64,000 nt of DNA from Symbiodinium natans (GCA_905221605.1 CAJNDS010002001.1:1065001-1129000); one strand, 5' to 3'; shown: positions 7,801 to 17,770, counted from the first letter of the stretch. Notes: generated by a model from the letters alone, not told the origin. Program-made: numbers and translations.

Positions 7801-9589
7801 CTAGACTCTTCCAGGCTGATACTGGAGCTGAGGTGCTAGGGACTGCTTTCCCCACTGGCACTGTCTTGATTTGTGAGGATACCTGCAAGGCGGTGATCGC
7901 TGCTCTAGGCACAGCAGCTACTGATTGCAAAGGAGGACTTTTGGAGAAGATTTGCCTCGAGTATTCGCGCATAGTTTTTAGTGAGGCCTCCGTATCAAGC
8001 GGCTCACCTGCTTGATCCCTTAGGTTGACTCTCTGCACTGGGCGCCACGGAGCGAGTTTCCTGAGAGTATGAGCCAGTTTGTGGGATTGTTGCCTTTTAT
8101 CTTCCTGGGCTTGTAGAAGCAACTGCTCTTGCTTCTCTAGCTTTCTTTGTTTTTGCTGTTTTTTGAAAGTCCGCGCCTCCTCCTTGATGTCCTCCACAAG
8201 CTTCTGGCATTCTGGATTATGCTCGGTTCCAGCCCTCTTGTGCGCCTGGATTTGCCGCACTTTCTTCCAATATTCCTGATGGATTGGACCTGCTGCTGGC
8301 TGAGACTTGCGTGGTGGAGGGTAGTGCTCAGCTGATACACGAACCATCACTTCATCCAGGTCTTGCCAAGACGGTCTCACTTGCATTGTCCTCACCACTG
8401 CTTCCGTCAGACGATGTGAGAATGCCTGCCAGTTGTCATCTTTCCGCCGAAAGCTCGCATCCAGGGCTGTGGCATCAAATGGCCGTGGCTTGCTGGGTGT
8501 AGGACTGTAAGGAGGAATGAACAGAGTAGCTCGCACTGGAAAGTGTTTTGATCCATCTCTGTAGGCAGCCACAGGAAAGTTCTTATCCGAGGATCTCCTC
8601 CGAGCATCGTGCAGTCTGACCAGCAAAAAATCGATCTGAGAGGAATATGTGCCATCACTGTTAACATACGTACTGCGATGGCCAGAAGCCCAAGTGTTCA
8701 GCGCAGTTAGTCCACAGGATTTGCAGAGCGAGGGCAGTGTCTTCACATCTGCATTTGCAAACCGTACTCGATGGGGCACACTGGGTCCGATATGAGGACG
8801 TTCAGTCACCGCATGCGAATTGAAATCCCCAGCCACAAGCAAGAAATCACGTTGTGGGACTCGCTGAATGCGATTTTCGAGCTGTGTCATCACGTCCTTT
8901 CTCCTGCCTCTGTTTTCCGTCTTCGAGAGCTTTGAATCCCAGACGTGCTGGTACAGGTTCAGGAGATGTATTCTGGATCTCTGCCACGGGATCATGACGT
9001 GCTGCAAATGCCCTGGAACAATGGAAGTGCTGCGAATTTCTGAAAGAGGAGCCAGTGAGCTATGCACCAAAACAACCAGGCCAGCCTTGTGTCTGCTTGT
9101 TGAACCACAGGTTAGGACTGACCACGGGCCTGAGCTGTAGACCTGGTCCTGCTGCCAATGCGACTCCTGCAGGAAAACGATTTTGATGTTCTTGTACTCT
9201 GTTGTTGCCAAAAGGGCCAGAATCTCGTTCCAAACTCGACTTGTAATTGAGCCTGCGTTCCAAGTAAGGACTTCCATGTCAAATTTGTGATGGATCTGTC
9301 TGGTTGGTTGAAAAGAGCGCCTCTCCGCTTTCGCAGGAGACGCGAATTGTCCTTCATGAGCTCCTAGAGCCTGAGCTGTCAGAAGACGGCCTTTGTAAAG
9401 TGCTGCTCCCTTCGCCAGGGCAACTTTACAAGCTCTTTGGTAGCTTCGCTTGCCGGTTTTGTTCATGGTTAGCTGACTTCGCTGCGCATGCTGCTCAGCT
9501 TCATCGGGGGGCGCTACTTCCCGAAACCCTCGATTCTGATCCATGGCTGGACCCTGGGACTTGGGACCCAGGCACCCAAGAAAGCTCAC
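4808..9589 (-). CDS. LINE ORF2-type protein: EEP endonuclease, RT, zinc fingers, C-terminal USP-like protease
   Basis: A 1593-aa intronless retrotransposon protein. Residues ~104-375 are an apurinic-like (EEP) endonuclease: LTWNAGS, FLQESHW, VAGDFNSH (~252), SQIDFLLVR and the terminal SKHFPVRA. Residues ~600-910 are a non-LTR reverse transcriptase: LRPIGV, VDLSKAFDSV, SSGIKQGCKLAP and the catalytic FADD (~827). Residues ~1075-1230 carry three C2H2-like zinc fingers (CSLCDRKFSSAKGLQHH, CVACNRQLRTMHQLRRH, CSLCGQYIVGHKGVKQH). The C-terminus, ~1335-1590, resembles a C19 ubiquitin-specific protease: Cys box HQLCYAHTVVHILLSL (~1348), ASQFLLHI, CLQIQRFD, and His box IGEDWNSGHYRAGFW (~1551). Residues ~1300-1312 (REASSREASS) come from an in-frame double-hairpin insertion. 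All catalytic motifs read as intact, so the copy may be recent. The true start could be upstream of or downstream from the first Met. Confidence 0.92.
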   Translation of the reverse strand: MSFLGCLGPKSQGPAMDQNRGFREVAPPDEAEQHAQRSQLTMNKTGKRSYQRACKVALAKGAALYKGRLLTAQALGAHEGQFASPAKAERRSFQPTRQIHHKFDMEVLTWNAGSITSRVWNEILALLATTEYKNIKIVFLQESHWQQDQVYSSGPWSVLTCGSTSRHKAGLVVLVHSSLAPLSEIRSTSIVPGHLQHVMIPWQRSRIHLLNLYQHVWDSKLSKTENRGRRKDVMTQLENRIQRVPQRDFLLVAGDFNSHAVTERPHIGPSVPHRVRFANADVKTLPSLCKSCGLTALNTWASGHRSTYVNSDGTYSSQIDFLLVRLHDARRRSSDKNFPVAAYRDGSKHFPVRATLFIPPYSPTPSKPRPFDATALDASFRRKDDNWQAFSHRLTEAVVRTMQVRPSWQDLDEVMVRVSAEHYPPPRKSQPAAGPIHQEYWKKVRQIQAHKRAGTEHNPECQKLVEDIKEEARTFKKQQKQRKLEKQEQLLLQAQEDKRQQSHKLAHTLRKLAPWRPVQRVNLRDQAGEPLDTEASLKTMREYSRQIFSKSPPLQSVAAVPRAAITALQVSSQIKTVPVGKAVPSTSAPVSAWKSLGPEAHEHIAGLINSEVSQSEISPYLKDPRIAWIPKQGKPATAMPNLRPIGVISVPGKVLAGAVKIRIAPALQVSSQLQPQFAYIRQRGVRDAIAKACQHLDFAQQLRQEHRRDLHKSQRGARQAQLSGALTISVDLSKAFDSVNRHELLAALDRLGIDPVTKELVVQLHSETSYNMGTSGLEIQVPTSSGIKQGCKLAPALWSALTLLVMSRMEQKWGPDSKQARDILTVFADDFLLQETFSSFPELQKVLLRIEALFQSLEDVGLEVNPTKSKALLMVQGTQQPIFRKMHTMRKEKQLHIVLPSGHKIPIHHKLTYLGVQLSYGSYKDQTVDYRIAQAQGKFELLRHILCSTKALDASKKLEIWRVYVESSLLHGLVATGITSSGLQKLQSKYSRMLRSIFKQHQHYSHIDTKTLFEQYKVQTPQAVLISQMKNYQDALDACQKHNPDQNIQWYLGLRGRIVALQQELRSMQLDLTEAVQEVPCSLCDRKFSSAKGLQHHTLVKHGGQRANQLGPKFQVTVHSCKGLPQCVACNRQLRTMHQLRRHVESGICPQLHELKERAKSCTSSESIAMIYQSSVQEQLKKDPDLLLKKRHVTQHLLTNCSLCGQYIVGHKGVKQHIQKAHPAFWAQSSESILANMRTHKRLLHKKEECRYCRILVDAPVRHAEQCVVLLQTYAMSAACAKSVELPDLFRADPPISQVRGREASSREASSSSRASLLTHTASVSGRSATAPPTASVQDAAWRLAYHNPHQLCYAHTVVHILLSLLSDGLFPDPSLNSILTEIGSLNGRSSHADVRRLRHLRPLLAGWRLRPRQEDASQFLLHISQRIPDLSSDKWEARVHISEPEERISVEEKGGLILYLPEPPDGLSTLQQSVTQWTNRGSVFALLPGTRIICLQIQRFDQQIKTSRPQALDTVLEMPMFQDNGTSTEAVSFSLYAFIIHIGEDWNSGHYRAGFWRESVAYLADDSESPRRTTLLSDQICRGSYLAFYVRV
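5657..5684. repeat. Double-hairpin element inside the LINE ORF
   Basis: GGAGG-AAG-CCTCCC followed by GGGAGG-AAG-CCTCCC, i.e. two hairpins. The minus-strand ORF reads straight through it, giving the duplicated peptide REASSREASS between the zinc fingers and the protease-like domain. Confidence 0.88.
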
Positions 9590-9692
9590 TACGGCTGAGA
9601 AATAAAATCCTCATCTTGGGCCAGAATCTTGTCTTCAAGTTCAAAATTTCTGAAAGCAGCTTAACCATGAACATTCTCAGCCCCCCCTCACC

Positions 9693-9693
<1 letters not shown>

Positions 9694-9741
<48 letters not shown>
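9694..9741. repeat. 48-nt poly-C tract
   Basis: An uninterrupted run of 48 C on the plus strand (poly-G on the LINE coding strand), about 100 bp upstream of the LINE start codon. Length in the real genome may differ because such runs are hard to sequence. Confidence 0.95.
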
Positions 9742-9742
<1 letters not shown>

Positions 9743-9774
9743 TCGCTGCCATTGCAGTTGCTTGAATGGTGGGC

Positions 9775-10150
9775 ATTTCAACCGCGTGGATCCCGGAATC
9801 GACCAGCTGCTGGTTTCCCGAATTGCCTGGTTCCTGAATCGAAGTTTCCTGAATCGTGTGCTTGAATCGCAGGTTTCCTGAATCGCGTGGTTTCCTGAAT
9901 CGCGTGCTTGCATCTTCCGGAATCGCATGGTTTTCCTGAATCTCGTGTTTTCCGTTTCCTGAATCGCATGGTTTCCTGAACCGCGGTTTCTCAATCGCGT
10001 GGAAACAGTCCTGAATCGCGTAAAGAAACAGTTTTCCGAATCGGACAGTTTCCTGAATCGCCTGTCTTCATGAGTCCTGAATTGTGTGGTTTCCTGAGTC
10101 CTGGTTTCCTGAATGGCGTGGTTTCCTGAGTCGCGTCCAGTTTGTGAATC
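9775..10150. repeat. Degenerate minisatellite (tttcctgaatcgcgtgg)
   Basis: About 20 imperfect copies of a 12-18-base unit around tttcctgaatcgcgtgg. It produces false open frames on the minus strand rich in RDSGN and FRK repeats. Confidence 0.88.
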
Positions 10151-10849
10151 GCGCAGGTACCGAGAATGTGCCCCTGGACACCTCAACACTCTCTTAGGAA
10201 ATTTGCAAAGATGCCAAGGTGCGTAAATCTTCAACTCCATCCCCATGTACAGGTTCACCACCTCTGTTAGCTCATCCTGGGCGAAGGATCTCCCCTTCAA
10301 GCTCAAGGACTGCAGGGCCACATGCAGTGTACCAGTTCCTACGACCCACGAAAAACAGTCCCCAAGACTCGAAACAGACTCAAATGATTGTTGTTGTTGG
10401 AGTCGCAAAGCATTGTCACAAGCATGCGCTGCTTCCAGCGCTGTAGCTTTCTGGACGGCAGGGCAGCATCCGCTTGTGCAGCTGCAAAGGCAACTTGATG
10501 TGATTTCCTTTGTCGGTCCGTTGTTGACAAAGGAGGCACACTGTACTGAAAAGAACACTCTGCCCAATCGCCTTTTCTGTAGTCGTACGCATGTGGTAGG
10601 AAGTGGAATATGGCTGGACTGGATGGTCGGTTCGTGACAAGGCTCACCCAGCTCCGATCTTACCAGATCTTACCAGGGCTACATCGTTTTGCTCACGCGC
10701 GCGCCAGGCCCGGCGGAAGCCCGGAACTGGAAGCGAGAGAGCAGGAGTTGGGCAACCCAGAAGGGGCCCACAAAACACGGGAGCTCGTGTTTCCTGGAAG
10801 ACAGCCCGAGAACGAAAAAGAAATGCATGGACTCAGCCCCTCCAAGAGG
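10151..10849. other. No gene recognised
   Basis: Non-repetitive sequence between the minisatellite and the telomere-like array. Open frames on both strands are short and without family resemblance. A tandem cttaccagat pair lies near 10,657-10,677. Confidence 0.3.
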
Positions 10850-11720
10850 AGACGGGTAGTAGCCAACTTCTGCGGTGTGACAACCCCTAAACTTGAAAGA
10901 CAAATTGGGGGGAAACCCGAAGCCCTTCAAGGAGGTCCTGGGAGGGGCGCGGAACCCTAAACCTAGGAGATGAAAATGGCAAACCCAAAGTGCCGGAAGG
11001 AGACATTGGGCGGCAAACTGCGGCAAAATCACACCCGTGGCGAAATCGATGTCGGGCCCGCGAAAAACTCAAGACCCCAAAGGTGATGAAGGGCAGCAAC
11101 CCCCAACCCCTCAAAGCAGAGACTCGGTGACGAACCCGTAAACCCAAAAGAAAATCGTGGATGCCAAGCCCGAAACCCTCCAAATATGAAAGGAGTGACA
11201 AGTCCTGAACCTTACAAAGGGGATGCAAGCTGGAAAACCTCAATCCGCAAAAGAAACGTTCCTTGAAGGGAAGAAAATATGGCAAACCCTGAACCCTATA
11301 AATGGAGATGTTGGGTCGCAAACCTTGGAATGCACAAAGAGACTCTACACGTTAACATGGGATTCAAGGTGTTCAAGCATAAACCCTAGAAGGAGACACA
11401 AGACGGAACCCTTAAACGGAGACATTGGATGTCAAGCCTAAACCCTTAGGGGGTGTTGGGCATGCAAACAGATGATAGAAAACGACAAGCCAAAACCTTA
11501 AAATGAGATGTTGGGGGGCAAACCCCAAGCCATGCTGAAGGGGCCGTTCTGAAACTCTGAAGGCACGTTGGCTACGAAGCCCTATGCCTGAAAAGAAGAT
11601 AAAGAGCAAGCCGGAAACCTTAAATGGCAAGGCCTTAACGCCGGTGGCAGCGGCAAGCACACCCTAAACGGAGATATTGGCTGGCCAAATCCTCAACCCA
11701 ACAGTATTGGGCGGTAAGTC
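10850..11720. repeat. Degenerate interspersed telomere-like array
   Basis: Imperfect tandem units of roughly 40-60 bp, each pairing an aaaccctaaa core (complement of TTTAGGG) with a ggagatgttgggtggca-like segment. Units vary in length and many bases, so the array is old. It resembles the arrays at 15.0-15.2 kb and 20.2-20.75 kb. Confidence 0.75.
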
Positions 11721-12225
11721 CCAGATGCGCCACCACGCAGACATTTCCTTCATGCAAGAATTTGGTTTTCAGCATGATGCCGGGTGTGGGTGGTGCATGT
11801 TGACGCTTGTAGACCCTGGCTCGCAGGAAGGCGCAGAGCACGCCAGATCATTTTCGAAGGGCTGGATCTGCAGCTTGTTTTCGAATTCCATAAACTTCCT
11901 GACGATCTGTGCACGACAGAAAAACGCCACGTCCTGTATCACTTTGCCAGGCAAGCTGTGCCTCACAACCGTACCAACCGAAACAAATCCAAGGACAAGC
12001 TTGCGCAACAGACTGCGACTACAACACGCGCTGTTCTGGCCGATAGGGGCCACTTTACAAACCCTGATTGCTGCCTGGCAAGCTGTGTGTGGACAATCCA
12101 ACCCTTCTCTTAGACAGCAGCTTAAGATATTCTGGATGGCTGCGCATCTGCGCACGTATGGGAACTGCAGCTAAACAGGCAAAGGATGGAATGGCTCGCC
12201 ACCAAACCTTAAATTGCGGCAAAGC
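11721..12225. other. No gene recognised; possible downstream GRASP exons
   Basis: Minus-strand frames here carry helical-looking peptides, but I could not match them to the second GRASP PDZ domain. Further exons of the adjacent gene may lie here undetected. Confidence 0.25.
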
Positions 12226-13011
12226 ATCCATATCTCTGAACATCACCTCGGTCGTTCCGAGGAGGAAGTCCTGCAGCTTCCACATTGCTTCGTTCACTCG
12301 CAGTGTCAGCACAAACAAGGTGCAACGACAAGTCCTTGTTTGGTACTAATCCCGCAGCTTCTGCCGGCGAGTCAGGGAAGACGGTCAGCACGCGCATGCC
12401 CTTCCAGAAGTGCTGGAGTGCAAGAACAAGCCATGCACATGCGCCCTCGCTGTCAAAGCCACTGAAGCTCCAAAAGGTCCAGCGCCTGCCCTTCGGCACT
12501 TTCCAAGGTGTCGTAGCGGACCTCATCGTCCGTCGATCGGCGAAGAGATCGTGCGGGGCTTTCCAAGGGCAAGTGGCGCTAAGTCTTGGACAACAGCGCC
12601 TAAGAGGCCAGCACCACCCCAGCGCCTTCAAAACGAAGGGAAAACACGAGAACATGGCAACGCATGGTACTCCATCTTCCATGCCACACATGCTCATTTT
12701 GTTCCCAAGCCCCTGCCTAGGTGTGACATAGACATCCCGTGCCCTAAGAGAGCGCATGGGTTTTGAATGCTTGGAGACAGGTGCAGACACCCTCTCGGAG
12801 CCCGACGTATGCGTTCGGATGTTGTGGACAACCAGCTTCGTCCGCTGGTTCTCCGATTCTTGGATGGCTTTGGCAAAAGTGGCCTGATCTGCATCCATAA
12901 GCACGCCATCGATCTCCAAGATGAAGTCGAAGAAGACTTCCAGGCCAGCTTCGGCAGCCGGGCTACCCGGATTGACTTTGAAGATGCGAAACCCACCCAC
13001 TTCAATGGACC
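12226..13011 (-). CDS. GRASP55/65-type Golgi stacking protein, N-terminal part, multi-exon
   Basis: Conceptual exons spell the first PDZ-like half of a Golgi reassembly stacking protein, which tethers Golgi membranes. Seen in order: IEVGGFRIFKVNPGSPAAE, FFDFILEIDG, LVVHNIRTHTS, DVYVTPR, RWGGAGLLGAVV, RYDTLESAEGQ, GMRVLTVFPDSPAEAAGL, NKDFLLGTTEVMFRDMDAL. Introns placed by this homology: 12626-12716, 12522-12591, 12401-12485 and 12271-12334 (91, 70, 85, 64 bp). Their donors are GC, GT, GC and GA, all with AG acceptors followed by G. A further in-frame 60-base stretch near 12,730-12,795 may be an intron or an insertion. The N-terminal exon, which in animals carries the myristoylated Gly2, and the second PDZ domain were not found, so the gene model is partial. 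Confidence 0.8.
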
Positions 13012-13176
13012 TCGGCTGCTTCTTCCATCTCGACTTGCTTCACCTAGAGAATCATCAATACTTAGCAGGCCCGTGCTGTGCTGCGTTGGAGGCTAGTGAA
13101 TGTCCAAAGCGCCTGCAGTGTGAGTTCAAGGCTTGGCCGTGTGCTAGCGTATAATTTCCAACTTTCTTCCTTGAAC

Positions 13177-13335
13177 ATGCACCGATCGCTTGTTGCATTG
13201 CTTGTGCTTTTTGCCCTTCGCCCTGAGTTTGCCTTCACCCCCCGTCGCCCCCGCACACCGGCTCCTTGTCGAAAAAATGCTTCAGCAGCTTGTACCGCAA
13301 AAGCAAACAAAAACAACAACACAATTACACAATGC
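13177..13335 (+). CDS. Possible first exon with plastid-type leader, divergent from GRASP
   Basis: A plus-strand Met opens MHRSLVALLVLFALRPEFAF, a good signal peptide, followed by TPRRPRTPAPCRKNASAA, a stretch rich in Arg, Ala, Ser, Thr and Pro. A signal peptide followed by a Phe near the cleavage site and a basic, hydroxylated segment is the known layout of dinoflagellate plastid-targeting leaders. No mature domain is visible; the frame degrades after ~13,335, where an intron would be needed. It points away from the GRASP gene, which would make this a short divergent spacer. Alternative: chance hydrophobic frame. It is the only plus-strand host coding candidate I would defend. Confidence 0.4.
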
Positions 13336-13419
13336 AGAAGCGAAGGATGGTGGCATTCTGCTTGTTTCTCAACTGTGTTCCTTCTCTTGTGCCCATATGC
13401 TCGAACTGCCAATTGAAAG

Positions 13420-16400
13420 AAAAAGGCCGTATTCCAATCGATTCCCCTTTTCGGGGGGCATTTTGTTTGTGAGATCGCGCGACGACATGCTCCGGACTAA
13501 ATGGCTGGCCACTTCTTGAAATCGCCAACTGAGATCAGCTTTGCAACTTCAAGCCTGCCAAGTGGGTGGCACCTACAGATGCGTCCGGAATCAGAACCCC
13601 GTCGTGATCGGTTCGACCCCGGATCCCTAAACTCATCTATACGTGTCAATAGGAATTCGATTCTTGTCGTTCAATCTAGTTGCTCAAAAGTGGCTCTTCG
13701 GAGCTCAAGCCTCGGGAGTCCCGGGGCTTCGGCACGCAGAGACTTCGACCGTTGGATTCTCAGACTCCATCAGCACACTGCAAATCTCAAAACGCACAAG
13801 CTGTGGCCAAGTCTATGCTGTGATTCCAAAGATCTGAACCCAGCGTCCAGGTGGCCCAGAAGCCCGTGAAACCCCCAGATCGAAAACCCACCAGACCCCC
13901 CATCCATATCGCAGGACCCCCTTCCCGTCATTCCCATCCCTTCCGGATCCAAGCCACAGCCAACGCCAAGCGTGGCTGTACCAACACACTTCGTCGTCGA
14001 CCCTGACGAACACCATCCCCATGGACCTGCCCACCAATCGCAGAATCTTGGGCGAGTGCACAGTGCTTCGCTTGGAAGCCCATGTCCGGCAAGCCTGGCC
14101 AGTCTAGATGGAATGGAGCCGGTTGAATGAGGACGTTCAGGTGGAACTGGCGAAGAAGCTGAACAAGACCTTCGCTTATGGACAGAGTGGGCTTCAGAAA
14201 GCCGCGCAGCCTGCAGAGGCGGAGGAGCGAAGAAGGAGCAAGGAAGCGGCTCGTCCAGACTGGGTCCCAGGTCACCTCTCCTCTTTCTCGGAAGGTTCTG
14301 TTTGTTTCTCCAAACCCTGACCAGACATCCGCCTCACTGCACCTACCGCAGGCCTCACAACGGCACCCGCAAGACATGGAGACCGCAGACCCATCCCACC
14401 TCAACACCGACCACCAATCCCAGCCGACCCAAATTGGGTGGCGCGAAAACTTACCAACAGCCCAACACCAACCGATTCTCAACAAGCTATGGCAGCTATG
14501 AGCCAAGCAAGCAGAACCGGGTTCCGGAAATCCCCAAGACATCCCGAATCAGCCGACAAAGCAGCCAAAGTTGTTCTTTGCCAACTTCACATCCAACGCC
14601 TACACACGTACGAAAATCACAACGGAGGTTGTCACTCATCAAGATGGATGAAACACGCAAGAAGCATGCAAAAACGCGTTTGACACTCGAGTTCTCTCAC
14701 AGAAAGATGAGAGAGACGGATCATCGAACCCATGCCAAGCTGCAAGGCATTTAAACGGATCCACGTGCAAGTAAGGAAGCACACGTACAGAAGCGAGATG
14801 AAGTGAGAATTCCAGCTTAGCTTCTGTCAGCCATGGGCTACCACACAAAAAGCCATGCTTTCGAGATCAAACCCAAACCGAAAACACCAGAGCTCTCCAA
14901 GAACGTGCTATCTTCAGACTCCAACCACATCATAGTAGCGGGATCAGGATACAACGGCATGTATCCCACCTCACTACCAGACTATCAACAAAAAACCTCC
15001 TCATGAGCCGCAAACCTTAAACCTTACACCCTAACCCTGGGAACCCTAAACTTCTTACCCTGAATGTTCTAAGCCCACAACGACAGTTGTACACCCGCAC
15101 CCAAAAACCAAACCCCAGCCCTCACAACCCTAAACATTGACTAGCAACCTGAAACCTTCGTGTGCAAAACCCTGAACACCCTAGAATTTAAGAAACGAAA
15201 GCCCCAGTAATAAGTCACCACATCCATCCTGAGCCATGACCCTAAGACCCTAAGCACCAAGAGCCGCACACCCTTTTTTACCTGAAAGGGGGTGGACACC
15301 TTTGGGCACCAGGCCGAGGAGATCGGGCGGGACACCGGGCGGGACACCGGGCGAGGAGGCGAGGAGGCGAGGCGCATGTTTGACCCAAAACCGAACAACC
15401 CCACACTGAGGGTGGGGAAAAGACTCTGCAAGCACCAAAAGCCGAACCCAGCTAGGTGAGATAGGTGACCTGACCAGGTCTTTTTTGAAAGATGCTTGTG
15501 TTTTATTATATTGTCTTCGAGTTCACGCGCAGGGCCGGTGTGCTTCCTGCTGAACCTGTCTGATGTGTCTGTTGACACTGGCTGCATCCTGCGATCCCTG
15601 TCATTGCCACGCGGCCTTCTCGTTCAAGCCAACATTCACCTAAACACAAAACCTTGATCGTAGCCAAGGGCCCGGCTGGCCACCTCCCATGGCTCCATTT
15701 ACGCATCTGTATTTAGGTAGATTGAGTTGAAGTGCTGCGTCATCTGCTGCCGAGTCTTGTGTGCTAACTAGAGGTCCAGGAGTTTTAAGATGATCCTAGG
15801 GGTATCTAAGGGTTGTAGGTGTGGGTTTGAGCTACTTTTGAATACAACTGCATGCATGAGTCGACCTGCCAGGCTTCAAGCCAATGGCTTGCGAACAAGC
15901 TTTGGCACACGTTGTGACGACATTGTCAGTGATCATGGAGCGTTCTCCTGAGCATGTGAGCTTGAGTAGGCTTGGCGTTGGCCTTCAATCGACACAAGGC
16001 ACGAGACAGCCCCTTCTTTCGAATTTTTGGTTCGCCACGACACATGAGCTAGAATCTACAAGAACCTGTCCAGCATCTCAAGACTTCACTTGATGACAAC
16101 AGAAACCGCAATTATCATGCTTCTGAATGATGCAATGTGGAAGCTAACCGTTTTGTGAATGGGCATCAGTCAAGGCGGGGCTTCTTGTTGTCGTCGGCCT
16201 TCCATGCGCAAGAGGTTGCTTGATGATCCAAAACAAAGCCGGCTAGACACCCAAATCTTTGAACTCCCCTCTTCCTCCGCCGTCCATTGTCAGGACACCA
16301 CAAAACAAATGAAGCACCCGCATGCGAAGTCGGCACGAGCGTGCGTCTGCATCTGTGGGCCGACGTTCCGCGCCGTACTCGCAGGGGTTTTTTGGGGGCG

Positions 16401-16690
16401 ACGGGACGTCTCTGTGCTCCAAGCCGAGATCGTACGAACGAACGCACTGGCAGCAGCAACGATCGCCTGCTGCTGATCCCTTTCACGGCTTAGGCGGGAG
16501 AGTGTATTTCACTTGCCGACAAGCATCACAAGAAGCCTTGACTTCTGGGTGCGTTCGGATCTTTTATCAGGGCTCAGTAGGCTATCTAGTGCAATAGGTC
16601 GAGGTAGTCACCCGAGCAAGCTTGCGGGGCACGGTGCCACCCGGCCCGCAGAACTGAAGATCGTGAAGGCCTCTCCGTGGCCTTTAGGGT
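13420..16690. other. Intergenic stretch without recognised genes
   Basis: About 3.3 kb with no protein I can name. 15,005-15,185 carries several ccctaaa telomere-like cores. 15,325-15,370 holds short repeats (gggcgggacacc twice, gcgaggag three times). Minus-strand frames near 16,170-16,480 end in polar sequence but show no family match. Confidence 0.4.
15005..15185. repeat. Short telomere-like cluster
   Basis: Multiple aaccctaaac-like cores spaced irregularly (near 15,013-15,055, 15,125 and 15,170), a small relative of the arrays at 10.9 and 20.2 kb. Confidence 0.55.
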
Positions 16691-16694
16691 CCTA

Positions 16695-17770
16695 GCATCA
16701 GAGTCCGTCGACCCGGCCCGTGCCTTGTCGCCAGTCTGCCACGCGATAACAACAGCAGTGAGGTTATCATCGCTCCCCAGTTCAAAGGCCCGCCTGAGTA
16801 GATAACGTCATGTTCTGAAACCCTCGTGTCGCCTCACGGGTTTTGCCTGCAAAGACATCTAAGCCATATCGCACATGGCACCAACTAAGCGACCCACCGA
16901 ATAAGAGCATGCGCCGCCAAGTCAGCAGTTTTGTGCTCAGCACAAACCAGCACAGCCTGCGCATGCCCAAATCGGCCGAAACACGTGCTCTTGGAACAGA
17001 TCAAAGCCTCCTCGTCATCCAACACATCCCAAACTCCGTCACATGCTAGCACAAGGAATCTGTCCTGTCATGTTTCAAAGGTATCAGATCTCATTACAAG
17101 GGAGCACGCGGACCAAACCTCATTGGCATTTAAGTCGTACATCGTGATCTCAGGCATAGCGCTCACCAGCGCGCCGGTGCAGCCTGCCATAGCATGAGAA
17201 GCACCCCTTTTGGGTCCGCTTTGTGTTTTGCACGACCCAAAGATGCAAGACCTCATGTGCAATCAATATTCCGCCAAGGCCTGTGCACCCATATCTTTGC
17301 GGCTCCTGACGTGCTGACAGAGGCTGTTAGCAATTCAACGTTCGACCAGCCAAAGGCAATCTGTCCTTCATCAGCAAATCGCCGAATGCCCGCGACACCG
17401 CTAGTCCCCAAAGCAGACTGCGCCCGCCGAAGGTTGCTGGCCCCGGCGTGAAGACTCGCCACACACCCTTGAATGAAGGCCACGCATGACTGGATGTCTT
17501 GCACTTGCGGGGCCACACGCTTGCCGAGAGCGCGGCCTGCATGTCCACAACTCCTCCGTTGCTTTCAATGCGGCGCTGCTCGTCTGGTCGTCCAGGCTTG
17601 TGGTCATCAGAGAGGCGCACGGCACCCAAACGTCCCGCCTCGCTTCTTAGCCGACATGCACAACACACAACCACCAGCCAAATGAACATGGCTGCCTGCT
17701 GACGCCCAAGCACTGCTCGAGAATCGCCCAAGTTGGCCACCAGCAGCCTTGCACGGCAACAAGCAACCGG
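16695..17770 (-). CDS. PP2C-type Ser/Thr protein phosphatase, multi-exon, 5' end missing
   Basis: PP2C (PPM) phosphatases are Mn/Mg-dependent Ser/Thr phosphatases. Exons read in order: LLVANLGDSRAVLGRQQ; AGRLGAVRLSDDHKPGRPDE with IESNGGVVDMQ; GVWRVFTPGPATFGG with LAVSRAFGDLLMK; GALVSAMPEITMYDLNANE; DRFLVLACDGVWDVLDDEEA; ADLAAHALIRWV; and RRAFELGSDDNLTAVVIAW. The metal-binding Asp residues of ACDGVWD and GSDDN are present. Introns fixed by homology include 17639-17695 (57 bp, GC donor) and 17468-17536 (69 bp, GC donor); the intron after LLMK appears to use a GA donor; that after DLNANE uses GT. The N-terminal exon with the FDGHGG motif was not located, so the true 5' end is upstream of 17,770. 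Confidence 0.87.

Noticed and set aside
9677-10567. 296-codon minus-strand frame with RFRK and SGNHAIQET repeats
   Set aside because: It reads through the minisatellite and ends in poly-Gly from the poly-C tract; no non-repeat coding content.
11677-12174. 165-codon plus-strand frame
   Set aside because: No recognisable domain, overlaps the end of the telomere-like array, and is opposite to the direction of the adjacent gene.
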